Shown here one piece after another: positions 39,961 through 48,271 of a DNA stretch of 64,000 bases. Numbering within the stretch: the first letter of the stretch is position 1; every line of letters starts with the position of its first letter. The notes beneath the pieces are model-generated. The model was given only the letters and a program-made list of their open reading frames with translations, searched no databases and was not told where the DNA came from. The DNA is from Anaerolineales bacterium (GTDB lineage: Bacteria > Chloroflexota > Anaerolineae > Anaerolineales > Villigracilaceae). The DNA lies in the NCBI GenBank assembly GCA_030583925.1, contig CP129482.1, positions 3,906,693 to 3,970,692 of the forward strand. The letters are read 5' to 3'. Made by a program: the position numbers and the translations under genes.

Positions 39961-40907
39961 TAACTCTTCGATTCTTTCGGCAAATTATTCTGCGCCATCG
40001 AGACGACGCCGCTGATTCCGCCGAGGTTCATCGTGTCCACCGCTGACGATGGCACGATCACCAGCGCGCCTTTTTCCTTCAAACCTTCAAAGAGCATGTT
40101 CATCGCTCGCAAGTGCAAGGCTGTCGGGTTCTCCACGTAGGCTTTCGACGCCTCCGCAAACGATTCGGCGATCTGCTTTTCGGATTCGCCGAGGATGACG
40201 CGTGCTTGGCGCTCGCGCTCCGCCTGCGCCTGACGGGACATGGTATCTTCCAAATCCTGCGGGATGACAATATCACGGATTTCGACTGATTGCACGGTCA
40301 CACCCCAGGGTGTTGTGCGTTCGTCAATGACTTGTTGCAGTTCCTTGTCAATCACACTGCGTCCCACAAGAATATCCGCCAGCATCATACGCCCGATAAT
40401 GTCGCGCAAGGCGGTCTGTGCCGCCCAGTCCACAGCGGCGCGGTAATTTTCCACTTCGAGCGCGGCTTTTTCCGCGTCCCACACGACCCAGAACAACACC
40501 GCGTCCACATCCACTGGCACGGTATCCTTCGTCAGCGTTTTCTGCGCGGCGAACGGCGTGACCATCACGCGGTGATCAATCCACGTGGGAATCGTGTCAA
40601 TGATCGGCACGATCCAAAACGCGCCAGGTCCTTTCAGCCCATGAAATTTTCCGAGCCGCAAAACCACAGCCTTTTCCCATTGCGACGCCACCTTGAGCGC
40701 GAACAAAATATACGTACCGATCAGCGTCCAGCCCAAGACCCATGCGCCCAAAATGTTGTCGTTGATCTTCTCATCGCCGAAAATGGCGCCAAACATCGCA
40801 ACCAGCAGAAAGACGCCAAACAACGTGCCTGCGATGGCAGGGACGCGCAGGTCTACTTTTTGGGATTTGCTCTTCTGCGCCACAGTTTTCATAAATTTTG
40901 TGTCCAT
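39960..40907 (-). CDS. Slipin (SPFH/stomatin-like) membrane protein
   Basis: 315 residues. Two N-terminal helices (about 23-42 and 52-70) precede an SPFH domain (WEKAVVLRLGKFHGLKGPGAFWIVPIIDTI ... VDVDAVLFWVV ... ALRDIIGRMMLADILVGR) and a helical C-terminus rich in Ala/Glu (DTMSRQAQAERERQARVIL). Such proteins form membrane microdomain scaffolds. Usually a NfeD-like partner protease is present; none is nearby. Operon with the GntR gene (11 nt gap). Confidence 0.9.
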   Translation of the reverse strand: MDTKFMKTVAQKSKSQKVDLRVPAIAGTLFGVFLLVAMFGAIFGDEKINDNILGAWVLGWTLIGTYILFALKVASQWEKAVVLRLGKFHGLKGPGAFWIVPIIDTIPTWIDHRVMVTPFAAQKTLTKDTVPVDVDAVLFWVVWDAEKAALEVENYRAAVDWAAQTALRDIIGRMMLADILVGRSVIDKELQQVIDERTTPWGVTVQSVEIRDIVIPQDLEDTMSRQAQAERERQARVILGESEKQIAESFAEASKAYVENPTALHLRAMNMLFEGLKEKGALVIVPSSAVDTMNLGGISGVVSMAQNNLPKESKS

Positions 40908-40918
40908 TTCATTCTCCT

Positions 40919-41335
40919 TTATTCTTCGGATTTACCCGATTCATTCCAACTTTTCAGCTGGTCGCTAACCATTTGGCGGATCTCGCCCTTCGAGAATCCC
41001 AGCCTCAGCGCCTCGCTGACATACCTCTGCGTCAACGCCTCCAGCGACTCTCGCCGCAGACGTTCCGTCACCTTTGGCGGCGGGATTTCGGTGATGAATG
41101 TGCCGCGTCCCTGTTGCGTGGAAATGATGCGCGCCTCATCCAAAATGCGATATGCGCGTGCCACCGTGTTGAAGTTGACGCGTAACTCCTCCGCCAACGC
41201 TCTCACGGTGGGAAGTTGATCGTCAGGCTTGAGTATTCCACTTGCCACTTGCGCCTGCACCTGATTGACGATCTGAGTGTAGATCGGCAAGCCTGAGCGG
41301 AAGTCTATCTGGAGGGTAAGTTTCTTGTTTGCCAT
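40919..41335 (-). CDS. YtrA-subfamily GntR transcriptional regulator
   Basis: 138 residues: an N-terminal winged helix (LPIYTQIVNQVQAQVASGILKPDDQLPTVRALAEELRVNFNTVARAYRILDEARI) then a short C-terminal helical pair (LRRESLEALTQRYVSEALRLGFS), the YtrA type. These usually repress their own operon, here slipin-SdpI-DUF4177-YhfC. Three TACAATTA-like repeats lie directly upstream as likely operator and promoter. No Shine-Dalgarno is seen; the start may be leaderless. Confidence 0.9.
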   Translation of the reverse strand: MANKKLTLQIDFRSGLPIYTQIVNQVQAQVASGILKPDDQLPTVRALAEELRVNFNTVARAYRILDEARIISTQQGRGTFITEIPPPKVTERLRRESLEALTQRYVSEALRLGFSKGEIRQMVSDQLKSWNESGKSEE

Positions 41336-41372
41336 AATTGTACTAATTGTATCATTGTCATAATTGTATGCC
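41336..41372 (-). promoter_or_regulatory. Promoter/operator of the GntR operon with TACAAT repeats
   Basis: On the minus strand: TACAATTATG, GACAATGA, TACAATTAG, TACAATTATG. Several could be -10 boxes; the one ending about 10 nt before the start fits a leaderless message, and the repeats fit an operator for the YtrA-type dimer. Confidence 0.5.
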
Positions 41373-41403
41373 GATGTGAAAATTTGTCAAGAGGCAAACA
41401 GAT

Positions 41404-41443
41404 CCCCCTCTCCCTGAAGGGGAGAGGGGGCAGGGGTGAGGGG
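41404..41443. repeat. Family C palindromic element, copy 2
   Basis: CCCCCTCTCC-CTGAA-GGGGAGAGGGGG hairpin followed by CAGGGGTGAGGGG. Confidence 0.85.
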
Positions 41444-41517
41444 CAACGCCGAAGCGTAGAAAAAAATTTCAAGAAACTGAACCAGCTATCCCTGCGAATG
41501 AAGCGTTTCATCCTGCG

Positions 41518-41526
41518 TGGTAGAAT
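41518..41526 (+). promoter_or_regulatory. Extended -10 box of pdxS
   Basis: TGGTAGAAT, about 66 nt before the pdxS start; the same TGGTAGAAT is seen before the first ABC exporter gene. Confidence 0.4.
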
Positions 41527-41592
41527 CTCGAATGTAGCGATTAAGTCATCGCGTGGAAAAAATTCCACGCGCAAGAAATCCAAGGAGAAAAA

Positions 41593-42480
41593 ATGCAAGT
41601 AAAGACTGGAACGTGGACGGAGAAAAAAGGTCTCGCGCAAATGCTCAAGGGCGGCGTCATCATGGATGTGGTGACGGCGGAACATGCGAAGATCGCCGAG
41701 GACGCGGGCGCGTGCGCGGTGATGGCGCTGGAGCGCGTGCCTGCCGATATTCGCGCGAACGGCGGCGTGGCGCGCATGAGCGATCCTGAATTGATTTTGA
41801 AAATTATCGATTCGGTTTCGATCCCTGTGATGGCGAAATGCCGCATCGGACATTTTGTGGAGGCGCAGATTCTTGAAGCGCTCGGCGTGGATTATATTGA
41901 CGAGTCGGAAGTGCTGACGCCCGCCGATGAATCGAATCATATTTTGAAACACAACTTCAAAGTGCCGTTCGTGTGCGGATGCCGCAATCTCGGCGAAGCG
42001 CTGAGGCGCGTGGGCGAAGGCGCGGCGATGATTCGTACGAAGGGTGAGGCAGGCACAGGCGATGTGGTCGAAGCGGTGCGTCACGCGCGGACGGTGTTGG
42101 GCGATATCCGCAAGTTGACCACGATGGCTGACGAAGAGTTGATGCGCTATGCCAAAGAGATCGGCGCGCCGTATGAATTGGTGAAAGAGACGAAAGAGTT
42201 GGGGCGCATGCCTGTCGTCAATTTTGCGGCGGGCGGAGTTGCGACTCCTGCCGACGCCGCGTTGATGATGCAACTCGGCGTGGACGGCGTGTTCGTCGGT
42301 TCGGGAATCTTCAAGAGCGGCGACCCCGCGCGGCGCGCACAGGCAATCGTCAAAGCGGTGACGCATTATCAAGACGCGTCCATCCTTGCAGAGGTGAGCA
42401 AGAATCTCGGCGAGGCGATGGTCGGGCGCAATGTGTCGCAGATGCCTGAGGCGGAGAAGATTGCGGGGAGAGGCTGGTAA
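41593..42480 (+). CDS. pdxS: Pyridoxal 5'-phosphate synthase subunit PdxS
   Basis: Makes pyridoxal phosphate from ribose 5-phosphate, glyceraldehyde 3-phosphate and ammonia from PdxT. 295 residues; TIM-barrel signature: GGVIMDVVTAEHAKIAEDAGACAVMALERVP, SIPVMAKCRIGHFVEAQ with catalytic Lys near 82, CGCRNLGEALRR, and FAAGGVATPADAALMMQLG. CAAGGAG precedes the ATG. pdxT follows after 72 nt. Confidence 0.97.
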   Translation: MQVKTGTWTEKKGLAQMLKGGVIMDVVTAEHAKIAEDAGACAVMALERVPADIRANGGVARMSDPELILKIIDSVSIPVMAKCRIGHFVEAQILEALGVDYIDESEVLTPADESNHILKHNFKVPFVCGCRNLGEALRRVGEGAAMIRTKGEAGTGDVVEAVRHARTVLGDIRKLTTMADEELMRYAKEIGAPYELVKETKELGRMPVVNFAAGGVATPADAALMMQLGVDGVFVGSGIFKSGDPARRAQAIVKAVTHYQDASILAEVSKNLGEAMVGRNVSQMPEAEKIAGRGW

Positions 42481-42483
42481 ACA

Positions 42484-42547
42484 GACCACGGACGATGGAC
42501 AATAGACCATGCGTTGGTATATCGTCCATCGTTCATTGTCCATGGTC
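42484..42547. repeat. Inverted repeat between pdxS and pdxT
   Basis: GACCACGGACGATGGACAAT and its near-complement ATTGTCCATGGTC around ATCGTCCATC; a palindromic intergenic element (family L). Confidence 0.6.
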
Positions 42548-42552
42548 AAATT

Positions 42553-43131
42553 ATGAAAATCGGTGTCCTCGCCCTGCAAGGCGACTTTGCTGAGCATGTT
42601 GCGGCGCTCAAGAAATTAAGTGTTGAAGCGTCGGAAGTGCGTTTGCCTGAGCATCTCAAGGAGCTTGATGGTCTCATCATCCCTGGCGGCGAGTCCACGA
42701 CGATTGGCAAACTTGCAGTCGCCTACAATTTGATGGACTCGCTGAAAATATTCGGTCAACGCCGCGCGATCTGGGGAACGTGCGCGGGTGCGATTTTTTT
42801 GTCGAAGGACGTGAGCCGCGACCAGCCCCTGCTCGGTCTCATGGATATCAAAGTCCAGCGCAATGCGTTCGGGCGTCAGATCGATTCGTTCGAAACGGAT
42901 TTGGATATTCCCGAACTCAAACAAGCCACTGGCACAACGGAAAATTATCACGCGGTCTTCATCCGCGCGCCGATCATCGAATCGGTGAGCGGCGACGCAA
43001 AGATTCTCGCTTCGATTCCCGACGGGAGGATTGTCGCGGCTCAACAGGGACATCTCCTCGCCACGTCGTTCCACCCCGAACTGACCGACGACCTGCGCTT
43101 CCATAAATATTTTTTGACGTTGGTTGATTAA
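42553..43131 (+). CDS. pdxT: Pyridoxal 5'-phosphate synthase glutaminase subunit PdxT
   Basis: Supplies ammonia to PdxS by hydrolysing glutamine. 192 residues; VLALQGDFAEH at the N-terminus, LIIPGGESTTIGK, nucleophile Cys in WGTCAGAIFL, and the HPE of the catalytic triad in ATSFHPELTDD. ATG 42553 is chosen over the frame to 42514, which lies in a repeat. Confidence 0.97.
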   Translation: MKIGVLALQGDFAEHVAALKKLSVEASEVRLPEHLKELDGLIIPGGESTTIGKLAVAYNLMDSLKIFGQRRAIWGTCAGAIFLSKDVSRDQPLLGLMDIKVQRNAFGRQIDSFETDLDIPELKQATGTTENYHAVFIRAPIIESVSGDAKILASIPDGRIVAAQQGHLLATSFHPELTDDLRFHKYFLTLVD

Positions 43132-43133
43132 GG

Positions 43134-43203
43134 TCGTTTGAAGGTTGGCAGGTTTGAAAGTTGCAGGTTAAACCTGTAAACTTTCCAACTTGCAACTTGT
43201 AAC
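43134..43203. repeat. Family H repeat between pdxT and the acetyltransferase-like gene
   Basis: Palindromic AAGGTTGGCAGGTTTGAAAG ... AAACCTGTAAACTTTCCAAC, ending a few bases before the next start codon. Confidence 0.65.
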
Positions 43204-43208
43204 CCAAT

Positions 43209-44159
43209 ATGTCCATCCGCCCGCTTGCTTTGCTAGACCTGCCATACATCTATCGCTTCCGCGACGAGGCGATAGCGTTGGATACGGCGCGTACGTTGAC
43301 GCGGGGGAATCCGCTGGGGGCGGTGAAACTGTTGGCATACATGAATCCCGCACGCCATGTGTATGGAGCGATTGCGAACGGCGAGCATGATTCGGTATTG
43401 GGCGGTATCATCCATTCGAGCGACGACACGTTTGCAAAACTTTTGTATCTTGCCCCGTTGTCGAATTTGGGTCATCCCAAATTGCCAGCCTTGATCGAGA
43501 ATTTATCCGCACAGGCTGGCGCGTGGGGCGCGTTTCATGTTCTCGCTGAAGTGGATGAGGTCAGCGACGCGTTCGTGCCTCTGCGGAAGGCGGGATTCTC
43601 CGTCTACGCGTGGCAGAGGATGTGGGAAATGCCTGAGATGGCGCGGTCTTCGTCTGCGCCGCTACGCGGCTCCGCTCAGACCGAAGTCGGGAATGAAGCG
43701 TGGACTCGAGTCCGCTCGGTGAGTCTGCCAGCGGTGCAGAGTCTGTATTATCAAATTATGCCGCCGTTGTTGCAACCCGTTGAGCCTCATCCGAAAACTC
43801 CGCTGGGTTGGATGAGCAATGACGGACCGAAGTGTTACGTCAGCGTGACGCATGGCGTGTATGGAATCGTGTTGACGCCGCTCATCCACCCCGAAGCGAC
43901 AGACGTGGGCGAGAAACTTTCAGCGTTGATCCGCAACCTGCCCGACCGACGCAATCGTCCCGTGTATGTTTGTGTCCGTTCGTATCAGGCATGGCTCGAA
44001 CCAGTGCTGGCGGATTTAGGCGCACAATCGGGACCGCGCCAGGCGGTGATGGTGAAACACCTCGCGCGGCTGGTGAAGGAAGGAGCGCCCGCCTCCGCTG
44101 TGCCAAAGGGAGTCAGCGTCCAGCCGTCGCGGGTGAGTCGGGTGGAGGGGAAGAAGTAA
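43209..44159 (+). CDS. GNAT-acetyltransferase-like protein with repeat insertion
   Basis: 316 residues. MSIRPLALLDLPYIYRFRDE resembles the start of GNAT domains; FVPLRKAGFSVYAWQRMWEM resembles the C-terminal strand of the first half, and RPVYVCVRSYQAWLEPVLADLGA the end of a second half, so it may be a double-GNAT fold. No clear acetyl-CoA loop is seen. About residues 146-164 (RSSSAPLRGSAQTEVGNE) are encoded by an imperfect palindrome; its last seven residues are the QTEVGNE found in the response regulator linker. Function unknown. Confidence 0.6.
   Translation: MSIRPLALLDLPYIYRFRDEAIALDTARTLTRGNPLGAVKLLAYMNPARHVYGAIANGEHDSVLGGIIHSSDDTFAKLLYLAPLSNLGHPKLPALIENLSAQAGAWGAFHVLAEVDEVSDAFVPLRKAGFSVYAWQRMWEMPEMARSSSAPLRGSAQTEVGNEAWTRVRSVSLPAVQSLYYQIMPPLLQPVEPHPKTPLGWMSNDGPKCYVSVTHGVYGIVLTPLIHPEATDVGEKLSALIRNLPDRRNRPVYVCVRSYQAWLEPVLADLGAQSGPRQAVMVKHLARLVKEGAPASAVPKGVSVQPSRVSRVEGKK
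43643..43700. repeat. Family K palindrome inside the acetyltransferase-like gene
   Basis: Arms around GGTCTTCGTCTG and CAGACCGAAG with a GCGCCGCTACGCGGC core. 43677-43697 is identical to the reverse complement of 7483-7503. Confidence 0.75.
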
Positions 44160-44172
44160 ATTGCTTTGGTGA

Positions 44173-44178
44173 TAAAAT
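44173..44178 (+). promoter_or_regulatory. -10 box of the small gene before the nucleotidyltransferase (leaderless)
   Basis: TAAAAT, 6 nt before the ATG at 44185. Confidence 0.45.
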
Positions 44179-44184
44179 TGACCT

Positions 44185-44391
44185 ATGAGAACGAAATTTG
44201 TTGAACGCAAAGGAAAACTCCAGGATTTGGACAGGTCGTTTGACGTGAAATTCTGGCAGTCTCAATCGCCCAAAGCTCGTTTCGACGCCACCTGGGAACT
44301 CATCGTTCATGCCGCCAAAGTGAAGGGGCGCGATGTTCGTCAACTCAGACTTCAGCGACTTATTACGAATTTTCAACGACAATCACGTTAA
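44185..44391 (+). CDS. Small partner protein of the nucleotidyltransferase
   Basis: 68 basic residues: LQDLDRSFDVKFWQSQSPKARFDATWELIVHAAKVKGRD then RQLRLQRLITNFQRQSR. It overlaps the nucleotidyltransferase gene by 59 nt in another frame. I do not know the family name, but such FWQ.....R...W small genes sit next to this class of nucleotidyltransferase in other genomes, to my recollection. Possibly an antitoxin-like or adaptor protein. Confidence 0.6.
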   Translation: MRTKFVERKGKLQDLDRSFDVKFWQSQSPKARFDATWELIVHAAKVKGRDVRQLRLQRLITNFQRQSR

Positions 44392-44785
44392 GTATCTGGT
44401 GATCGGCGGGTATGCAGTTGTGCAATATGCAGAACCGCGCTTCACCAAAGACCTCGACGTGTGGATCAGCACAGATGCATCCAACGCGGAGTCTGTGTAT
44501 AAAGCCTTGCTTGAATTCGGCGCTCCGTTACAAGGCTTGACCGCAAAGGATTTTGCCGAGGATGGATATTTCTTCCAGATGGGAGTTCCGCCTGTGCGTG
44601 TGGATGTCTTGATGGGAATCCCAGGCGTGAAGTTCGAGGAATGTTGGAAAAGACGATTCGAAGTGGATTTTGACGGCTTGAAAGTTAGCTTTATCTCAAA
44701 GCAGGATTTAATCACAGCGAAGCGCGCCTCGGGTCGTCCGCAAGACTTGATTGATGCAGACCTGCTTTCCGATACGGATGAATAA
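44333..44785 (+). CDS. MNT/AbiEii-type nucleotidyltransferase
   Basis: 150 residues: YLVIGGYAVVQYAEPRFTKDLDVWIS carries the GG and D-x-D of the polymerase-beta fold; VRVDVLMGIPG gives the third acidic residue; FISKQDLITAKRASGRPQDLIDADLL is the typical C-terminal helix pair. Such enzymes can inactivate tRNA or proteins by nucleotidylation, often as toxins. Start ATG 44333 with AAGGGG. It forms a unit with the overlapping small gene. Confidence 0.82.
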   Translation: MFVNSDFSDLLRIFNDNHVKYLVIGGYAVVQYAEPRFTKDLDVWISTDASNAESVYKALLEFGAPLQGLTAKDFAEDGYFFQMGVPPVRVDVLMGIPGVKFEECWKRRFEVDFDGLKVSFISKQDLITAKRASGRPQDLIDADLLSDTDE

Positions 44786-44839
44786 ATCTCTCGATCAATC
44801 TACAATCACATTCCAATGCGGGGATTTTCTTATTCCTCG

Positions 44840-44845
44840 TATAAT
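44840..44845 (+). promoter_or_regulatory. Possible -10 box upstream of the Ycf45-like gene
   Basis: TATAAT in a repeat-rich spacer (44786-45056), 211 nt before the start. No good -35 seen. Confidence 0.25.
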
Positions 44846-44950
44846 AGACCTGAAACTTGGAACTTGCAAACCTGAAACCCAAAAACAAGCAACTTTCACG
44901 CCTCCGACCCCGTCTAATAGACGAGACCGTGACACAACCACCCTCACGCA

Positions 44951-45055
44951 GTCTCCAGTCTCTAGTCTCTGGTTTCAATACGCCCCTCGCAACAAACGCT
45001 CAGGGCTACTCGACCACCAACCACCAATTACTAATTACCACTCACCAATTACTCC
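44951..45055. repeat. Family G repeat with family F element, copy 3
   Basis: GTCTCCAGTCTC runs and ACCAATTACTAATTACC runs surround a family F palindrome (44970-45018: GGTTTCAATACG ... CTACTCGACCACC). Together they fill most of the 271-nt spacer, which holds no gene. Confidence 0.7.
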
Positions 45056-45056
45056 C

Positions 45057-46631
45057 ATGACCCAACTACGAATCACCGACGACCTCGACGCCCTCCTCGA
45101 CGTGCTTCCCACCAATATCCGTCACGCCGTGGAAGAGGCGAACAACAGCGATTTGCTCCTCGAAATCATCCTCGACCTCGGACGCGTGTCCACCGCGCGC
45201 TTTGTCGAGAATGAGATCGTGTTGAGCGACACCGAACTCACCCGCGCCGAATTGGATCACGTTGTCGAGCGCGTCGGCAACTTCGACGCGGACAACCGCG
45301 CAGGCATCGAGCGGACTCTCCATCGCATCTCCGCCATCCGCAACCGACGCGGCGCAGTGGTGGGATTAACTTTACGTGTCGGTCGCGCCGTTTACGGCAC
45401 AGTGGACATCATTCAAGATATCATCGAGTCGGGCAAGTCTGTGTTAATTCTCGGTCGCCCAGGCGTTGGCAAAACGACTCTGCTTCGTGAATCGGCGCGC
45501 ATACTGGCGGAATCGAAACGCGTCATCATCGTGGACACTTCCAACGAGATCGGCGGCGACGGCGACGTGCCGCATCCCGCCGTTGGCAAGGCGCGGCGCA
45601 TGCAAGTCAAAGTGCCGACCCACCAGCACGAAGTGATGATCGAAGCGGTCGAGAATCACAACCCCGAAGTCATCGTCATTGACGAGATCGGGCGCGAGCT
45701 CGAAGCCCTCGCGGCGCGCACCATCGCCGAACGCGGCGTGCAACTCATCGGCACGGCGCACGGGCAAACGCTCGACAACCTGCTCCTCAACCCAACGCTG
45801 AGCGATCTCGTCGGCGGCATCGAAGCGGTCACGCTGTCGGACGAGGAAGCGCGTCGACGCGGCACCCAGAAAACGGTCCTCGAAAGACGCGCTCCGCCCA
45901 CGTTCGATGTCCTCATCGAAATCCAGCACCGCGATCGCTTTGCGGTCCACGCCGACATCATGTCTGCGGTGGATTCGCTATTGCGTGACGCGGCTCTGCC
46001 TCCCGAAGTGCGGATGCGCGACGCCGAGGGAAAAATCCAGATAGAAAAATCTGCGCCCGCGCCCAAGCCTAAAGCGGATGTGAAAACGCCTCGTCGCGGA
46101 CTTCAACCTGCCTCGCCAGTGGAGGCTTCACCCAAGCCTCAGCCGATTCAACCCGTCGGCGCCGCGTTGCAGACCGTGCGCGTGTACGCGTATGGCGTCG
46201 CAAAGAACCGACTGCAACAAGCCGCCAAGCGACTCGGCGTGCCTGCCATCGTCGTGCGCGACGTATCCGACGCCGACGCGCTCGTCACCCTGCGGACGTA
46301 TTATCGCAACCGCCAGCAGACCGTGATCGAAGCCGAACAACGCGGCATGCCGATCTATGTCCTGCGCGCCAACACCGTCGCGCAAGTGGAGCAATTCCTC
46401 AGCGACCTCTACAACCTCAGCGCCGCCCCAACCCGCGACAACATGGAAGACATCCGCCACCAAACCCAGCAAGCCATCTCCGCCGTGCTCAACGGCGAAC
46501 GCTGGGTAGACCTGCCTCCCAGCTCATCCATCGTGCGCCGCCTCCAACACGAAATGGCGCGCACCGCCGAATTGGTGAGTCACTCGTATGGGAAGGAGCC
46601 GCGCAGGCATGTGAGGATTTTTAGGGAGTGA
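45057..46631 (+). CDS. Ycf45/SpoIIIAA-like AAA ATPase with R3H domain
   Basis: 524 residues. Walker A GRPGVGKTT lies near residues 132-140, Walker B VIVIDEIG about 200, and GTAHGQTLDNLL is the family sensor region; a basic linker (KPKADVKTPRRG) follows, then a nucleic-acid-binding part with the R3H motif at the C-terminus (SSIVRRLQHEMA...GKEPRRHVRIF). A role in single-stranded nucleic acid handling is likely but not established. ATG 45057 is chosen, since the longer frame covers repeats. Confidence 0.88.
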   Translation: MTQLRITDDLDALLDVLPTNIRHAVEEANNSDLLLEIILDLGRVSTARFVENEIVLSDTELTRAELDHVVERVGNFDADNRAGIERTLHRISAIRNRRGAVVGLTLRVGRAVYGTVDIIQDIIESGKSVLILGRPGVGKTTLLRESARILAESKRVIIVDTSNEIGGDGDVPHPAVGKARRMQVKVPTHQHEVMIEAVENHNPEVIVIDEIGRELEALAARTIAERGVQLIGTAHGQTLDNLLLNPTLSDLVGGIEAVTLSDEEARRRGTQKTVLERRAPPTFDVLIEIQHRDRFAVHADIMSAVDSLLRDAALPPEVRMRDAEGKIQIEKSAPAPKPKADVKTPRRGLQPASPVEASPKPQPIQPVGAALQTVRVYAYGVAKNRLQQAAKRLGVPAIVVRDVSDADALVTLRTYYRNRQQTVIEAEQRGMPIYVLRANTVAQVEQFLSDLYNLSAAPTRDNMEDIRHQTQQAISAVLNGERWVDLPPSSSIVRRLQHEMARTAELVSHSYGKEPRRHVRIFRE

Positions 46632-46649
46632 GGTGAATTAGATAAGGAG

Positions 46650-46690
46650 ACAGGTACACAAGTGATTACGTGGCTTGTATACCTGTTTTT
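46650..46690. repeat. Family I palindromic element, copy 3 (also a likely terminator)
   Basis: ACAGGTACACAAG / CTTGTATACCTGT (one mismatch), then TTTTT. It would terminate the Ycf45-like transcript. Confidence 0.7.
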
Positions 46691-46707
46691 AATTTAGCTG
46701 TTTGTTT

Positions 46708-47991
46708 TTACGGTTGCAACAAGACTCTAAGATGTGAAAACAGCCAGTTCAATTGGTTAGCTTGGGCGGGTTTTGCTGTTGTAAGATCAAAAATAAAAGC
46801 AACACCATGCTTTTGACCTACCAATTGACCGTCAGGTGTCCAAACAAAATTTTGCCATCCTAGGTTGATGCAAATGTATGTTTTTTCAACTAAATTTACA
46901 ACACAATCTTGCCTCTCGTTTCCTGATCGAGGAGGATAGGCAGTAATTAACAAATGGTTACCATCTGGAGAAAGGGCGCTTGAAAACCATGCATAGTCAA
47001 GTTGCGCCTTAATACTTAATATCAAGACGGGATCTTTCGTTCCATCAGCTTGAATAGAGTAAATTTCACCTAAATTTTTATTACCAAACAACACAATAAT
47101 ATTGTTACTATCTGGAAGCCAATGATATTCCCTGATAAATTTTTGCGGATCTGGATTTGGAAGTTTTACAGGGTAAGATTCTCCTTGTCGTATTACAAAA
47201 AGATTACCCAGACTTGAATTTGAAAGAAGAGCTTCTATTATGCCTACGCCGCTTTGGCTAATTTGCCACGCATATTGTGTTCGATCGGGTGCATAAGATG
47301 GTTCTTCCCCAAAATTGCCTGTTTTTAGTACTGTGGCATCAGCAACGTTCACTATGCACAGTTCTGTTTGGTCTTCCCCAGTTGGGCAAGGAATTAGCAA
47401 ATTATTATCATCCCAGTTTTCTTGCCTATTTGCAAAACGGAAATCATTTCCACTAATTTCAATAGGTATTCTGCTCTTGTTATTTCCATCTGAATTCATT
47501 TTCCATAATTCAATAGTAGAGTACGATGTGCCATCTTTTGCGATTATGGTAGGAATATCATCAGGAGTATCGCCTTGCCACAGCCCATAGACTATCCAAT
47601 CCCCGTCAGGTGACCAGCCGCCGAGTACCTTATTTCCTGTTTGGTTACTTGTAAGATTAATGGGATTATCGCCATTAGTTGAACTTACCTCAATATCTCC
47701 AATATATGTAGCTTGAAAAAAAGTCACATCATCTGTCATATTAGGTCTATACATAATTAATTTGTCAAGTCGGAGACCTGCAAATGGTGTTGATGTAGGT
47801 GTTGGAGTAACAGAGGGTGTCGGTGTATGAGTCGGCGTGGCAGTGCTTGTTGGTGTTGGGGTTGCAGTTTTTGTCCAAACAGCGGCAGTTGAAGTCAATA
47901 CTAACGAGGTTTGAGTCGCTACTGCTTCTTGTGAAGGGCCACAACCTGCCAATAAAACCAAAATTATCGAAAGGGAGAGAGCAATCTTCAT
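46708..47991 (-). CDS. TolB/WD40-like repeat lipoprotein
   Basis: 427 residues. Lipoprotein signal ends at LLAGC (Cys ~15). A Thr/Pro linker (TPTPTSTATPTHTPTPSVTPTPTSTP) follows, then beta-propeller repeats (NKVLGGWSPDGDWIVYGLW, HWLPDSNNIIVLFG, ALSPDGNHLLITAYPP, FVWTPDGQLVGQ). It resembles the outer domain of the Ser/Thr kinase at 28 kb, and may bind a surface ligand. A+T content is higher than that of neighbouring genes. AGGAAAA precedes ATG 47991. Confidence 0.82.
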   Translation of the reverse strand: MKIALSLSIILVLLAGCGPSQEAVATQTSLVLTSTAAVWTKTATPTPTSTATPTHTPTPSVTPTPTSTPFAGLRLDKLIMYRPNMTDDVTFFQATYIGDIEVSSTNGDNPINLTSNQTGNKVLGGWSPDGDWIVYGLWQGDTPDDIPTIIAKDGTSYSTIELWKMNSDGNNKSRIPIEISGNDFRFANRQENWDDNNLLIPCPTGEDQTELCIVNVADATVLKTGNFGEEPSYAPDRTQYAWQISQSGVGIIEALLSNSSLGNLFVIRQGESYPVKLPNPDPQKFIREYHWLPDSNNIIVLFGNKNLGEIYSIQADGTKDPVLILSIKAQLDYAWFSSALSPDGNHLLITAYPPRSGNERQDCVVNLVEKTYICINLGWQNFVWTPDGQLVGQKHGVAFIFDLTTAKPAQANQLNWLFSHLRVLLQP

Positions 47992-48035
47992 TTTTCCTCC
48001 ATTGTTAGATAACAATCTGTTCGAATTACCCGTTT

Positions 48036-48260
48036 TTATCGAAAGTGTTCTCTGCGTTTTTCTTCCATCAGGGTTTCCAGCGCTCCTGTGCCCTTCAAAG
48101 AGCCTTGCAACCGTCTGAGCCTCTCTCGAATAGACTCGTTTGATTCCTCAGGCACGCCAGCCTTGATTCTGCCCTCATACTCCCTGAGCCACTCGCGGAG
48201 TTGAGTCAATTCATCTGGCGACAGTCTTTTGATGGCTTGTTGAATTTCTTCGAGATTCAT
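48036..48260 (-). CDS. Small coiled-coil protein, antitoxin-like
   Basis: 74 residues, highly charged: MNLEEIQQAIKRLSPDELTQLREWLREYEGRIKAG then ERLRRLQGSLKGTGALETLMEEKRREHFR. This pattern is common in small antitoxin-like proteins next to PIN toxins, but no PIN gene is present here, so it may be an orphan. AGGAG precedes the second ATG. Confidence in function is low. Confidence 0.5.
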   Translation of the reverse strand: MNLEEIQQAIKRLSPDELTQLREWLREYEGRIKAGVPEESNESIRERLRRLQGSLKGTGALETLMEEKRREHFR

Positions 48261-48271
48261 CATAAACTCCT

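Noticed and set aside
41305..42597. A 430-residue open frame antisense to pdxS
   Set aside because: It runs opposite a textbook pdxS gene and shows biased Arg/His-rich composition typical of shadow frames.
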